A stretch of DNA of 64,000 nt from contig NZ_BPFH01000002.1 in the NCBI RefSeq assembly GCF_019655435.1, forward strand, positions 124,001 to 188,000, written 5' to 3'. Below, piece by piece: positions 8,828 through 17,978 of this stretch; positions within the stretch are counted from its first letter, which is position 1, and each line of letters starts with the position of its first letter. Origin of the DNA: Jannaschia pagri. GTDB taxonomy: Bacteria; Pseudomonadota; Alphaproteobacteria; Rhodobacterales; Rhodobacteraceae. The notes below the pieces were generated by a model. That model had not been told where the DNA came from, did no database searches, and worked only from the letters and a program-made list of their open reading frames with translations. Both the position numbers and the translations under genes were made by a program.

Positions 8828-9745
8828 ATGAAAAAGACCTTCGCTTTGGCGCTTGCCGCCTCGACCGTCCTGGCAACCGGCGCCTTGGCCGACGGCCATG
8901 CCATCACCGAATTCCGCATCGGGATCCTGGGCGGTGAAAACGCCCAAGACCGCATGAACTCCTACCAGTGCTTGGCCGATTACACGTCCGAGGCCCTGGG
9001 CGTCGAAACCAAGCTGTTCGCCCCTGCCGATTACAACGGTGTGATCCAAGGCCTGCTGGGCGGGACCATCGACATGGCTTGGCTGGGCGCCTCTGCCTAC
9101 GCGGCGACCTACCTTCAGGACCCCGACGCGGTCGATCCTGTTCTGATCAAGGTCAATGTCGACGGCTCCATCGGCTACCATTCCATCGGGTTTGCCCGCG
9201 CTGACAGCGGCATCACGTCGCTCGACGATATGGCGGGCAAAGACTTCGGCTTTGGTGATCCGAACTCCACCTCGGGCTATCTGATCCCCTCGATTGAGAT
9301 TCCCCAGTACAAAGACGGCGTCACCATGGAGAGCGGCGACTACTTCGGGGAGGTCAAATTCACCGGTGGTCACGAGCAGACAATCGTCGCGGTCAACAAC
9401 GGCGATATCGACGCCGGTGTGACTTGGGCCGACGGTCAGGGCAACTGGGAAGACGGCTACAACTCCGGCGCTTTGCGCAAGGCCGTGGACGCGGGTCTGA
9501 TCGACATGAACAACCTGGTCCAGATCTGGAAATCCAATGTCATCCCCGAAGGTCCCATCGTCCTGCGCAAGGCCCTGCCCGATGACGTCCGCGCTACGAT
9601 GACCGAGTTGGTCGACGGCCTGCACGAGCGTGATGAAGACTGCGCCTATGGCGTGGCGGCCGGGGAAACGCTGGGCTTCCAGCCGGTGACCCACGACACC
9701 TACATCTCCATCGTCGAGGCCCGCAAAGCCAAGATCGGCGGCTAA
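8828..9745 (+). CDS. phnD: phosphonate ABC transporter substrate-binding protein
   Basis: A 305-residue periplasmic binding protein of the PhnD family. It has an N-terminal signal peptide (MKKTFALALAASTVLATGALA), then the conserved core. The FGDPNSTSGYLIP motif near residue 143 contacts the phosphonate phosphate group in E. coli PhnD, and the GAVTWADG-like segment (here DAGVTWADG) follows. A good ribosome site (CGGAGAGA) precedes the ATG. Structured DNA between this gene and the first permease may lower permease expression relative to the binding protein. Confidence 0.95.
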   Translation: MKKTFALALAASTVLATGALADGHAITEFRIGILGGENAQDRMNSYQCLADYTSEALGVETKLFAPADYNGVIQGLLGGTIDMAWLGASAYAATYLQDPDAVDPVLIKVNVDGSIGYHSIGFARADSGITSLDDMAGKDFGFGDPNSTSGYLIPSIEIPQYKDGVTMESGDYFGEVKFTGGHEQTIVAVNNGDIDAGVTWADGQGNWEDGYNSGALRKAVDAGLIDMNNLVQIWKSNVIPEGPIVLRKALPDDVRATMTELVDGLHERDEDCAYGVAAGETLGFQPVTHDTYISIVEARKAKIGG

Positions 9746-9763
9746 GTCCGGCCATTGTGCGCC

Positions 9764-9844
9764 GTGCAGGGCGCCGTGTCCTTTCACGATGAAAGAGCGA
9801 CGCAGCCCTGCACCCACACCCAACTGGGTGCCCCTTTGGGGGCA
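9764..9844 (+). promoter_or_regulatory. two stem-loops between phnD and the first phnE
   Basis: GTGCAGGGC (9764-9772) pairs perfectly with GCCCTGCAC (9805-9813), enclosing a small CTTTC/GAAAG hairpin (9781-9795). A second stem, TGCCCC (9829-9834) with GGGGCA (9839-9844), follows and precedes a T-rich CCATTTTC. Such structures after a binding-protein gene often stabilise its mRNA 3' end and attenuate the permease genes. That role is inference. Confidence 0.5.
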
Positions 9845-9865
9845 TCCATTTTCACGTGAGGTCCC

Positions 9866-10741
9866 ATGGCAGATACCGCGCTCTCCGCACCGAACACCTC
9901 TGTTGCCAGCATCCAGTCCAGCTACATGGCCCAGGTGCAGCGGCGGCGGCTCTATGGGGGGCTGACACTGCTTCTGTTCGTGGTCTTGATGGTGTCGGGC
10001 TTCACCATCGCGGATGAGCGGAACGCGGGTGGCTTCTGGGACGGCCTGGACCAGATCGGCGACTACCCTGCCGATGTGCTGTCCGAAGCCTGGGAAAAGC
10101 GCGCGGACCTGCCCGGCCTGATCGCGAAGTTCTTTCCGGCCTTGGTCGAGACGATCAACATCGCCGCCGTCTCCACCTTGATCGGGGTCGCGGGTGGGCT
10201 GGTCCTGTCGCTCCTCGGGACGCGTGGCCTGGCCAAGTGGCCGCGCCTCATTCCCGTCTTTCGTCGCCTGTCCGACATCATGCGCGCCATCCCAGAGATC
10301 GTGATCGCGCTTGTTTTGATCTTCGTCTTGGGTGGAGGCCCCGTGCCAGCAATGATCGCCATCGCGATCCACACCGCAGGCGCCTTGGGCAAGCTGTTCT
10401 CAGAAGTGGCTGAAAACGCAGATTTGAAGCCGGTCGAAGGCCTCGCCTCCACCGGGGCGACTTGGTCCCAACGGATGCTGCTGGGCGTGCTGCCCCAGGT
10501 GGCGCCCAATTACGTCAGCTACGGGTTGCTGCGGTTCGAGATCAACATCCGCGCTTCGGCCATCCTGGGGTTCGTGGGCGCCGGTGGCTTGGGGTACGAA
10601 TTGCGCAATGCCATGGCCTGGGGGCCCGGGCGCTTCGATGAGGCGGCGGCGATCTTCATCCTGCTGTTCGGGACGATTGTCTTTTTCGACCAAGTGTCCA
10701 GCCACTACCGCAACCGTCTGACAGAGGGACAAGGCCAATGA
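9866..10741 (+). CDS. phnE: phosphonate ABC transporter permease
   Basis: A 291-residue inner-membrane permease with a short cytoplasmic N-terminus, a first membrane helix near residues 30-50, and five more in the C-terminal two thirds. The cytoplasmic EAA-type loop GALGKLFSEVAENADLKPVEGLASTGA, which docks on PhnC, is intact. A GFVGAGGLGYEL motif follows, as usual in PhnE. Its last bases overlap the next permease gene by four (ATGA). Two PhnE-type genes in tandem are usual in Rhodobacteraceae, where they likely form a heterodimer. Confidence 0.94.
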   Translation: MADTALSAPNTSVASIQSSYMAQVQRRRLYGGLTLLLFVVLMVSGFTIADERNAGGFWDGLDQIGDYPADVLSEAWEKRADLPGLIAKFFPALVETINIAAVSTLIGVAGGLVLSLLGTRGLAKWPRLIPVFRRLSDIMRAIPEIVIALVLIFVLGGGPVPAMIAIAIHTAGALGKLFSEVAENADLKPVEGLASTGATWSQRMLLGVLPQVAPNYVSYGLLRFEINIRASAILGFVGAGGLGYELRNAMAWGPGRFDEAAAIFILLFGTIVFFDQVSSHYRNRLTEGQGQ

Positions 10742-12051
10742 CCGCCGCCGACCTGAGCCTCGCCAAACGCCAAGTAGAGGGCCTGTTCCGTCGCAAGCGC
10801 CTGTTCGGCTTCGCCATCCCGGCGGGGATTGCCGTCTACTTCGTGTATATTTTCTTCGCCTTCGACTTGGCGGGTCTGGCCCAACGGGCGAATTTAGCAA
10901 ATGCGGTCACCCTCGCCTCGGACAGTTGGTCCCATAAGGTGCACGTGACACGCAACAACCGCTCCGGTGACGTGACCTACGCCGTTGAGGGGGAACGCAA
11001 GGGCACCTACCCGGACGGCACGCGACCCGATTGGGTGAGCGGTGACGAGATCATCACCATTAACCTCGGCGACAGCCACATCGTGCGGTACCTGCCCGAC
11101 AACCGCACCGAAATCGTCATCCCCGGCTTCCCTCTGATCGAGGTCCAGGCCGAGGGGCGTCAGGTGACCTCTAACTTGCCGGACGACCTCCCGGACTGGA
11201 TCTCCGCCTCTGACCGGCGGATCGGGATCACCACCCCCGAGGGGCGGATCACCATGACCGGCGCGCGGACCGAGGTCTTCAATTACTTCCCTGGGTGGGA
11301 GCTGTTCTGGTTCACCCTCGACAGCCCGTACCACGGCCAGAGCCTCGGGACGATCTTGTTTGGCCCACAGCTGGACCCCACCCGGTCGAACCTGGCCGGT
11401 GCGGTGTCCGATTGGTGGAACAACGGCATGTGGCGCCACAAGGATGTGGCCTGGGCCATTGGTGAGACGATCCTGATGGCATTCCTCGGCACCATGGGCG
11501 CGGCGATCCTGGCCCTGCCACTGGCATTCCTGGCGGCGCGGCGCTTCTCGCCCATTATGGCCCTACGGGCGGCCACGCGGCGGGTGTTCGATTTCGTGCG
11601 CGGGGTCGATGCGCTGATCTGGACGGTCGTCCTGGCCCGCGCCTTCGGGCCTGGGCCGCTGACGGGGGCGCTGGCGATCCTCATCACGGACACCGGCACA
11701 TTTGGGAAGATCTTTTCCGAAGCACTGGAAAACGTAGACCAAAAACAGATCGAGGGTGTGTCCTCCACCGGGGCCAAACCCCTGCAACGGTACCGCTTTG
11801 GTGTCATTCCCCAACTCGTCCCGGTCTTGCTGGCGCAGATCCTGTACTTTCTGGAATCGAACACCCGATCCGCCACAATCATCGGCGCGATCACGGGCGG
11901 CGGTATTGGCCTGATGTTGACGCAAGCAATCCAGACCCAGAAGGATTGGGAGGAAGTCGCCTATTACATCGTGCTGATCATCGTGATGGTCATGTTCATG
12001 GACTGGGTGTCCGGTTGGCTGCGCGGACGTTTGATCGGGCGCAAGGATTGA
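10738..12051 (+). CDS. phnE: second phosphonate ABC transporter permease, long form
   Basis: A 437-residue PhnE homologue, much longer than the 291-residue partner. A first membrane helix (about residues 22-42) is followed by some 170 soluble residues predicted to face the periplasm. The permease core (about 230-430) contains the EAA loop [27 protein letters not shown]. It likely pairs with the preceding permease. The periplasmic insert may help receive substrate from PhnD; this is inference. Its stop overlaps the start of the hexapeptide transferase gene (TGATG). Confidence 0.92.
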   Translation: MTAADLSLAKRQVEGLFRRKRLFGFAIPAGIAVYFVYIFFAFDLAGLAQRANLANAVTLASDSWSHKVHVTRNNRSGDVTYAVEGERKGTYPDGTRPDWVSGDEIITINLGDSHIVRYLPDNRTEIVIPGFPLIEVQAEGRQVTSNLPDDLPDWISASDRRIGITTPEGRITMTGARTEVFNYFPGWELFWFTLDSPYHGQSLGTILFGPQLDPTRSNLAGAVSDWWNNGMWRHKDVAWAIGETILMAFLGTMGAAILALPLAFLAARRFSPIMALRAATRRVFDFVRGVDALIWTVVLARAFGPGPLTGALAILITDTGTFGKIFSEALENVDQKQIEGVSSTGAKPLQRYRFGVIPQLVPVLLAQILYFLESNTRSATIIGAITGGGIGLMLTQAIQTQKDWEEVAYYIVLIIVMVMFMDWVSGWLRGRLIGRKD

Positions 12052-12668
12052 TGGCGCGCCTATCGGCGGAGACGCCTTTCATTCATCCAGAGTGCCATAT
12101 CACCGACAGCACTTTTGGCGCCTACGTGGAGATCGGGCGTGGCAGCCGGGTCGCCCACGCGAGCCTGGACGACTACAGCTATTGCGATCGCTACGCCGAC
12201 ATCGCCAACGCGCGGATCGGGAAGTTCTCAAACATCGCGGCCTTTGCCCGGATCGGCGCCACCGATCACCCCTTGGACACGGCGGCATGTCATCACTTCC
12301 TGTATCGGTCCGATGATTACTGGGACGATGCGGATCGGGACGCCGCGTTCTTTGCCCATCGGCAATCGCGGGTTGCGGAAATCGGGCATGACACCTGGAT
12401 CGGCGCGGGGGCAATGGTCAAGCCAGAGGTGACCCTTGGACATGGCGCTGTTGTGGCGGCGGGGGCCGTCGTGACGAAGGACGTAGCCCCCTACACCATT
12501 GTGGCTGGGACGCCGGCCAAGGTTCTGCGGCTGCGCCAACCGACGGAGGTCGCCGACCGCCTGATCGCCCTGGCGTGGTGGGACTGGTCCCATGATGCGC
12601 TGCGGGCCGCCTTGCGGGATTTTCGCGCAATGCGGGCCGAGGCGTTTCTGGAGAAATACGGCGGGTAA
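12051..12668 (+). CDS. hexapeptide-repeat transferase of phosphonate loci
   Basis: A 205-residue left-handed beta-helix acyltransferase-like protein of the family seen repeatedly in phn operons (TIGR03308 type). Imperfect hexapeptide repeats run through residues 15-75 and 105-160, for example [25 protein letters not shown], broken by a loop holding the putative active-site His (TDHPLD). It is not related to the GNAT-fold PhnO. A role in modifying an aminophosphonate or sugar intermediate is plausible but unproven. The ATG overlaps the phnE stop; the RNA probably ends or weakens in the 178-base gap before phnG. Confidence 0.88.
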   Translation: MARLSAETPFIHPECHITDSTFGAYVEIGRGSRVAHASLDDYSYCDRYADIANARIGKFSNIAAFARIGATDHPLDTAACHHFLYRSDDYWDDADRDAAFFAHRQSRVAEIGHDTWIGAGAMVKPEVTLGHGAVVAAGAVVTKDVAPYTIVAGTPAKVLRLRQPTEVADRLIALAWWDWSHDALRAALRDFRAMRAEAFLEKYGG

Positions 12669-12803
12669 CGCGCCCATCGTCCCGTCGGTTTGCCGTGCCT
12701 CTGTCGATCCACGAGCGGCGGTGGGCAGGACCCGACCGCGCCCGAGCGGCCCGCGTCATGGAAGGTTTACAAAACGACCTCTGTTCCTGGGCGCCAATCT
12801 GGG

Positions 12804-12828
12804 TATAATAAGTCTAGTTGTATAGTAA
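12804..12828 (+). promoter_or_regulatory. candidate phnG promoter and HutC/PhnF-type operator
   Basis: A perfect TATAAT lies at 12804-12809, 37 bases before phnG; no good -35 hexamer is seen 16-18 bases upstream. Immediately downstream, TTGTATAGTAA (12818-12828) approximates the GT-N-TA-N-AC core bound by HutC-type GntR regulators such as PhnF. No phnF gene is in the window, so a regulator would have to act from elsewhere. Confidence 0.35.
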
Positions 12829-12845
12829 TTGGAAGAGTTGTCGAG

Positions 12846-13301
12846 ATGTCCGACACGTCCACAGATACCGCCCGGCGCAAGGCCTGGATGGGGCAATTGG
12901 CCAAGGCGCCCCACGGCCGGGTTGCGGCTCTGCTGGACCAAGCGGTGGACCGGCCTGCGTTCACGTGGCTGCGCGCCCCCGAAATCGGAAGCACCATGGT
13001 GCGCGGCCGCGCGGGCGGCACAGGCGCCCCATTTAACCTCGGCGAGATGACCATCACGCGCTGCGCCCTCACGCTTGCCGATGGGACGGTCGGGCACGCC
13101 TATCTCCAAGGGCGCCGCAAATCAGATGCCGAAGCCGCTGCCTTGGTGGATGCGCTGATGCAGACGGATCTGGCCGCGACAGTCGAGAGCGCCGTTCTCG
13201 CGCCGCTGGCGGAGGAAACGAAGGCCGCGAAAGCGGCGCGTGCGGCAAAGGCGGCCGCCACAAAGGTCGATTTCTTTACGATGGTGCGAGGAGAAGACTG
13301 A
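12846..13301 (+). CDS. phnG: C-P lyase core subunit PhnG
   Basis: PhnG (151 residues) is part of the PhnGHIJ core complex and helps form methylphosphonate-ribose triphosphate from ATP and phosphonate. The family pattern RKAWMGQLAKAP at the start and the central GRAGGTGAPFNLGEMTITRC region are recognisable. The C-terminus carries a low-complexity alanine/lysine stretch (about residues 120-138). The ATG at 12846 follows a GAGATG context. Its stop overlaps the phnH start. Confidence 0.93.
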   Translation: MSDTSTDTARRKAWMGQLAKAPHGRVAALLDQAVDRPAFTWLRAPEIGSTMVRGRAGGTGAPFNLGEMTITRCALTLADGTVGHAYLQGRRKSDAEAAALVDALMQTDLAATVESAVLAPLAEETKAAKAARAAKAAATKVDFFTMVRGED

Positions 13302-13864
13302 TGCAGGCGCAGGTTCTATCTGGCGGCTTCTCCGCCCCAGCCATCCAATCGGCTCAAGCGTTTCGCGGCATCATGGAAGCGATGGCGCGGCCGGGAACCA
13401 TCCACACCGTCACCGGCAGCACCCCGCCCGCCCCCCTATCGGCGGCGGCTGGCGCAGTGTTGCTGACGCTATGCGACGCGGACACGCCGGTGCATCTGGC
13501 CGGAGCCCGCGATTGCGCCGAGGTGCGCGCTTGGTTGGCCTTTCACACGGGCGCACCCGTGACCGACCCGTCGTCCTGCATGTTCGCGGTGGGAACTTGG
13601 GAGGCTCTGGGGCCGCTCACGGCCTTTCCCGTCGGGTCATCTGAATACCCCGACCGCTCCACGACGCTGATCGTCGAAACACCGGACCTACAGCCCCAAG
13701 GGGCCACGTTAACGGGCCCGGGCATCAAGGACCGGGCAAGCCTGTCCGTGCCAGATGTCGGCGCTTTGCAGGCCAACCACGCTCTGTTTCCCTTAGGGCT
13801 CGACTTCATCTTCACCAGCGGCGACCGCCTGGCCGCCTTGCCCCGCTCGACGGAGGTGTCCTGA
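13301..13864 (+). CDS. phnH: C-P lyase core subunit PhnH
   Basis: PhnH (187 residues) belongs to the C-P lyase core complex and forms a dimer with a PLP-transferase-like fold that lacks cofactor. The family signature near the N-terminus (Q-A-F-R-G-I-M-E-A-M-A-R-P-G) is clear, as is LTGPGIKDRASL near residue 135. It sits between phnG and phnI with one-base or four-base overlaps on both sides, so the subunits are probably made by coupled translation. Confidence 0.94.
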   Translation: MQAQVLSGGFSAPAIQSAQAFRGIMEAMARPGTIHTVTGSTPPAPLSAAAGAVLLTLCDADTPVHLAGARDCAEVRAWLAFHTGAPVTDPSSCMFAVGTWEALGPLTAFPVGSSEYPDRSTTLIVETPDLQPQGATLTGPGIKDRASLSVPDVGALQANHALFPLGLDFIFTSGDRLAALPRSTEVS

Positions 13865-14952
13865 TGTATGTGGCCGTCAAAGGGGGCGAGCGGGCGATTG
13901 AGAATGCCCATGCGTGGCTTGCCGAAGAACGCCGTGGTGATCCTTCCGTCCAGGAGTTGAGCCTGGATCAGATCCGCGAACAACTGGCCCTTGCCGTCAA
14001 TCGGGTGATGGCCGAAGGCTCGCTCTATGATCCAGACTTGGCGGCGTTGGCGATCAAACAGGCGCGCGGCGATCTGATCGAAGCGATTTTCCTGATCCGG
14101 GCCTATCGCACCACCCTGCCCCGCTTTGGCGCCTCCGCTCCCATCGACACGGGGGCCATGGCCTGCGACCGCCGGATCTCTGCGACGTTCAAGGACCTGC
14201 CGGGCGGGCAGATCCTGGGTCCGACCTTCGACTACACCCATCGCCTGTTGGATTTTAAGCTGGCCGCCGATGGTGAGGTGCCGGAGGCCCCCATGCGTGC
14301 CGCCGAGGCAGACGATGTGCCCCATGTCACGGACTTCCTGAACCGCGAGGGGCTCATCGAAGAGGCGCCCCAGGACGACACCCCGCCACCGGATCTGACG
14401 CGGGAGCCGCTGGAGATGCCCGCCGACCACGCCCTGCGCTTGCAGGCGCTCACACGCGCAGACGAGGGGTTTACCCTTGGGCTCGCCTATTCCACGCAGC
14501 GGGGCTATGCGCGCAACCACGCCTTCGTGGGTGAGTTGCGGATCGGCAGCGTTCCGGTGGAGCTGGACATCCCCGAACTGGGCTTTGCAGTCGAGATTGG
14601 GGAGATCACCGTTACCGAATGCGAGACGGTGAACCAATTCAAAGGCTCCAAGACGGAGCCACCGCAGTTTACCCGAGGCTATGGCCTGGTCTTCGGCCAG
14701 ACCGAGCGCAAGGCGATTTCCATGGCGCTGGTGGACCGTGCCTTACGGTGGGAGGAGTTGGGCGAGGATTTCGTCGGCGCCCCGGCCCAGGACACCGAGT
14801 TTGTGCTCTATCACGCTGATAACATTCAGGCGACGGGCTTTCTGGAGCACATCAAGCTGCCCCACTACGTCGATTTTCAGGCGGAACTTGAATTGGTCCG
14901 AAAACTGCGCCGCGACGCGGGCGCGCGTGACATGCAGGAGGCCGCGGAATAA
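13864..14952 (+). CDS. phnI: C-P lyase core subunit PhnI (nucleosidase)
   Basis: PhnI (362 residues) supplies the purine ribonucleoside triphosphate phosphonylase active site of the PhnGHIJ complex, replacing adenine of ATP with the phosphonate. The start MYVAVKGGERAIENAH and the RAYRTTLPRFG segment near residue 80 are highly family-specific. The length matches E. coli PhnI (354). TAATG joins its stop to the start of a HAD hydrolase gene, an unusual insertion before phnJ. Confidence 0.95.
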   Translation: MYVAVKGGERAIENAHAWLAEERRGDPSVQELSLDQIREQLALAVNRVMAEGSLYDPDLAALAIKQARGDLIEAIFLIRAYRTTLPRFGASAPIDTGAMACDRRISATFKDLPGGQILGPTFDYTHRLLDFKLAADGEVPEAPMRAAEADDVPHVTDFLNREGLIEEAPQDDTPPPDLTREPLEMPADHALRLQALTRADEGFTLGLAYSTQRGYARNHAFVGELRIGSVPVELDIPELGFAVEIGEITVTECETVNQFKGSKTEPPQFTRGYGLVFGQTERKAISMALVDRALRWEELGEDFVGAPAQDTEFVLYHADNIQATGFLEHIKLPHYVDFQAELELVRKLRRDAGARDMQEAAE

Positions 14953-15551
14953 TGGCGCTCGATACAGTTGTTTTCGACATTGGTGCGGTTCTCGTCGACT
15001 GGCAGCCCCATCTCGCCTGGTCCGATGACATGACGGAGGCAGAGGCACGGGCGTTTCTCGCTCGGATCGGCTTCGACAAGCTGAACCTGGCCTGTGATGC
15101 GGGTGCGACCTTCGCCGAGGCCGCCGCCTTGATCACGGACCCCGAAGATGCCGCCCGATTGACTGGCTATGTGGACCGTTTCACCCGCACGGTCCCCCAT
15201 AAGCTGCTGGGGACCTGGGACCTCCTGTACCGTTTGCGCGACCGAGGCGTGGCGCTGCACGCGATCACCAACTGGTCCGCCGAAACCTGGCCCGAGGGGG
15301 TGAAAGCGCACCCCGAGTTGGGACAGGTCTTCGGCACGACAATCGTCTCCGGTCAGGAGGGTATGATTAAACCAAGTGTCCAGATCTTTCACCGGTTCTG
15401 CACTGAGGCGGGCGTGCGGCCCGAAAGCTGCGTCTTCATCGACGACGGGCTGCACAATTGCCTGGGCGCACGGGCGGCGGGACTGGATGCCATCCATTTC
15501 ACGGGCGCTGAGGCGCTGGAGACGGCACTCGTTGAGCGGGGGCTGCTATGA
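14952..15551 (+). CDS. HAD-superfamily hydrolase inside the C-P lyase operon
   Basis: A 199-residue HAD hydrolase of the YihX/haloacid-dehalogenase-like type. The nucleophile is D9 in VVFDIGAVL; motif II is the HAITNWS segment, the motif III lysine is in GMIKPS, and motif IV is the FIDDGLHN acidic pair. A cap domain occupies about residues 15-85. It overlaps phnI upstream (TAATG) and phnJ downstream (ATGA), so it is co-translated with the core subunits. A phosphatase acting on a ribose-phosphate or nucleotide by-product of the pathway is plausible; substrate unknown. It is absent from the E. coli phn operon. Confidence 0.9.
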   Translation: MALDTVVFDIGAVLVDWQPHLAWSDDMTEAEARAFLARIGFDKLNLACDAGATFAEAAALITDPEDAARLTGYVDRFTRTVPHKLLGTWDLLYRLRDRGVALHAITNWSAETWPEGVKAHPELGQVFGTTIVSGQEGMIKPSVQIFHRFCTEAGVRPESCVFIDDGLHNCLGARAAGLDAIHFTGAEALETALVERGLL

Positions 15552-16405
15552 CCGACCAGGCCTATAACTTCGCGTATCTCGACGAACAGACCAAACGCAT
15601 GATCCGCCGGGCGATCCTGAAAGGTCTGGCAATCCCCGGGTATCAGGTGCCCTTTGCCTCGCGGGAAATGCCAATGCCCTATGGCTGGGGCACCGGCGGG
15701 GTACAGGTCTCTGCCGCGGTGCTGACCCCCGAAGACACCTTGAAGGTGATCGACCAGGGCGCGGATGACACGACCAACGCGGTCTCGATCCGGTCCTTCT
15801 TTGAGCGGACGGCCGGCGTCGCCACCACGACGGCGACCGATGAGGCCACTGTCATTCAAACCCGCCACCGGATCCCAGAAGTCCCCCTGCGCGAGGGCCA
15901 GATCCTTGTGTATCAGGTTCCCATCCCCGAACCCCTGCGCTTCCTAGAGCCCCGCGAAAGCGAGACGCGCAAAATGCACAGCCTGGAGGAATACGGGTTG
16001 ATGCATGTGAAGCTCTACGAAGACATCAGCCGCCATGGCCATATCGCCACCTCCTATGCCTATCCGGTGCGGGTTGAGGGCCGCTATGTCATGGATCCGT
16101 CGCCCATCCCGAAGTTCGACAACCCCAAGCTGGGCGAGATGGCGGCAATCCAACTGTTCGGCGCCGGACGGGAACAACGGATCTATGCCCTGCCCCCCTA
16201 TACCCAGGTCGTCAGTCTGGATTTTGAGGACCACCCGTTCGAAGCCTCCAAGGCGGACCAGTGCTGTGGCCTATGCGGGGCGACGGACAGCTATCTGGAT
16301 GAGGTGATCGTGGATGATGCGGGCGGGCGGATGTTCGTCTGTTCCGACACCGACTTCTGTACGGCACGGCAAGCGGCAGGCCATCGCGGGCAGGATGCAG
16401 CATGA
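15548..16405 (+). CDS. phnJ: alpha-D-ribose 1-methylphosphonate 5-phosphate C-P lyase
   Basis: PhnJ (285 residues) is the radical-SAM enzyme that cleaves the carbon-phosphorus bond. The cluster and catalytic cysteines are all present near the C-terminus: C240-x2-C243-x21-C265-x5-C271, the same spacing as in E. coli PhnJ. The start AYNFAYLDEQTKRMIRR is also characteristic. Its stop (TGA 16403-16405) overlaps an ATG that opens a 252-codon frame of doubtful nature before phnK. Confidence 0.97.
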   Translation: MTDQAYNFAYLDEQTKRMIRRAILKGLAIPGYQVPFASREMPMPYGWGTGGVQVSAAVLTPEDTLKVIDQGADDTTNAVSIRSFFERTAGVATTTATDEATVIQTRHRIPEVPLREGQILVYQVPIPEPLRFLEPRESETRKMHSLEEYGLMHVKLYEDISRHGHIATSYAYPVRVEGRYVMDPSPIPKFDNPKLGEMAAIQLFGAGREQRIYALPPYTQVVSLDFEDHPFEASKADQCCGLCGATDSYLDEVIVDDAGGRMFVCSDTDFCTARQAAGHRGQDAA

Positions 16406-17160
16406 CTCTGAGCGTGACAGTCGGCGCCGCTGACGATGCGTCTGTGAGCCGACGCCCAAGCAGGTCGATCCCCTCTCATGGCACTGCGGAGCGGCATGTC
16501 GCCGACGGGTCCGCTCCATATAACGTCACCCAGGCGAAGGTCGGTCTTGGGGCGATGGGTATCGCCCCCAAAGCCGATATCGCGCCGTCGCCCCATGACC
16601 CAGACCAATCGCGTGAGGGCGCCACGCGGTTTGAAGCCCCCCACACCTGGGCGAAGGATGGTTTCACCGAGGAACGCCAGCGCATCGCACGGGTCACGGG
16701 CGGAGGACGGGCAATGGTTGAGGGCTTGGCGGGCGAGGCCCCGGAGCAGTTTGACAGCCGTCACCGAGACGCGCGCTTGAACAATGGACAGGACAGGGCA
16801 TCAGATCTGCCCTGCTGGCTGACACCCGGGTCGTATGTCGTCAGCAGGACTCACGTCGCGGCAAGGCGCTGCGCACGTGTCCTGCCCCAGGAACCGGATA
16901 GCGTGACCGCAGATGGCGATTGCAAAGGCATAACGCGCCAGGACGGCGGGGTCTTGCCCTGGGACAGCGCCCATCCCCTGAAAGCAGGCTTTGGCCCAGC
17001 CTGGCGCAGCCCGTCCCCGAGACCAGTTTCGCGGGTGGTCGTAGGAGCCGTGACGGAACCGATACGCCCGACACCAAAGGCGCCACGAAGCCATTACCCG
17101 CTGAAGGCGCGCTCCACCCCGACGCCCAACGCCGCCCCGCTCGCCGGAGGGATCCAATGA
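16402..17160 (+). other. orphan 252-codon open frame between phnJ and phnK
   Basis: An uninterrupted frame begins with an ATG overlapping the phnJ stop and ends with a TGA overlapping the phnK ATG, as if it were a coupled operon gene. Against this, its product (arginine-, proline- and serine-rich, no membrane segment, no motif I know) looks random. By hand count, about 68 percent of its first 88 codons end in G or C, against about 81 percent in phnJ. phnJ and phnK are normally adjacent, so this is inserted or expanded DNA. It could be a young gene, but decayed inserted sequence is more likely. Confidence 0.5.
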
Positions 17161-17975
17161 CCGCCATGGACCAGATCACCAGCACGGCCACCAATCCAGC
17201 GCAGGCGACGCCGCTTCTGTCGGTCCGTGAGCTAAGCAAGCGGTACGGCAGCCATATCGGATGCACCGACATCTCCTTCGACCTCTACCCCGGAGAGGTG
17301 ATGGGCATTGTCGGCGAAAGCGGATCCGGGAAATCAACCCTCCTCAACTGCATGGCTGGTCACATCGCGCCAGATACTGGGCAGGTCATCTTTGAGACCC
17401 GCGCCGACGGTCCCCGCGATACGGTCACCATGTCCGAGCCGGAGCGGCGTATGCTGGGACGCACCGACTGGGCCTTCGTCCACCAACATGCCAGGGACGG
17501 GCTGCGGATGGGTGTCAGCGCGGGCGGAAATGTGGGGGAACGTCTGATGGCCGTGGGCGCCCGCCATTACGGCGATATCCGCGCCCAGGCCACCGACTGG
17601 TTGGACCGTGTCGAAATCGACCCGGCCCGCATCGACGACCGGCCCACGACCTTCTCCGGGGGGATGCAGCAACGGCTGCAAATCGCGCGCAATCTGGTGA
17701 CGGGTCCACGTCTGGTCTTCATGGATGAGCCCACGGGCGGGTTGGACGTCTCCGTCCAGGCGCGTCTCTTGGACTTGGTCCGGGGCTTGGTTCGCGACAT
17801 GGGCCTGTCGGCGATTATCGTCACCCACGATCTGGCGGTGGTGCGCCTGCTGGCCGATCGCCTGATGGTGATGAAATCGGGCCGCGTGGTCGAGGCGGGC
17901 CTGACGGATCAGGTGCTGGACGACCCGCAACATGCCTATAGCCAACTTCTCGTCAGCTCCGTTTTGCAGGTATAG
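17157..17975 (+). CDS. phnK: C-P lyase ABC-type subunit PhnK
   Basis: PhnK (272 residues) is an ABC-ATPase-like protein that docks on the C-P lyase core rather than on a membrane permease. Walker A GESGSGKST is near residue 56, signature FSGGMQQRLQIARNL near 160, Walker B LVFMDEPTGGLD near 185, and switch His in VTHDLAV. The ATG at 17157 has a GGAGGG ribosome site and overlaps the preceding TGA. A longer in-frame extension upstream lacks coding character. Confidence 0.95.
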   Translation: MTAMDQITSTATNPAQATPLLSVRELSKRYGSHIGCTDISFDLYPGEVMGIVGESGSGKSTLLNCMAGHIAPDTGQVIFETRADGPRDTVTMSEPERRMLGRTDWAFVHQHARDGLRMGVSAGGNVGERLMAVGARHYGDIRAQATDWLDRVEIDPARIDDRPTTFSGGMQQRLQIARNLVTGPRLVFMDEPTGGLDVSVQARLLDLVRGLVRDMGLSAIIVTHDLAVVRLLADRLMVMKSGRVVEAGLTDQVLDDPQHAYSQLLVSSVLQV

Positions 17976-17978
17976 ACC

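Noticed and set aside
8813-10372. Long minus-strand open frame (519 codons) over phnD and phnE
   Set aside because: It is antisense to two clear genes with signal peptide, membrane helices and family motifs; its own product is a histidine/aspartate/glycine-rich shadow caused by strong codon bias.
16841-17272. Minus-strand frame in the phnJ-phnK spacer
   Set aside because: It runs into phnK and its product is arginine-rich without motifs; no inverted terminal repeats or transposase motifs were seen that would make it an insertion sequence.
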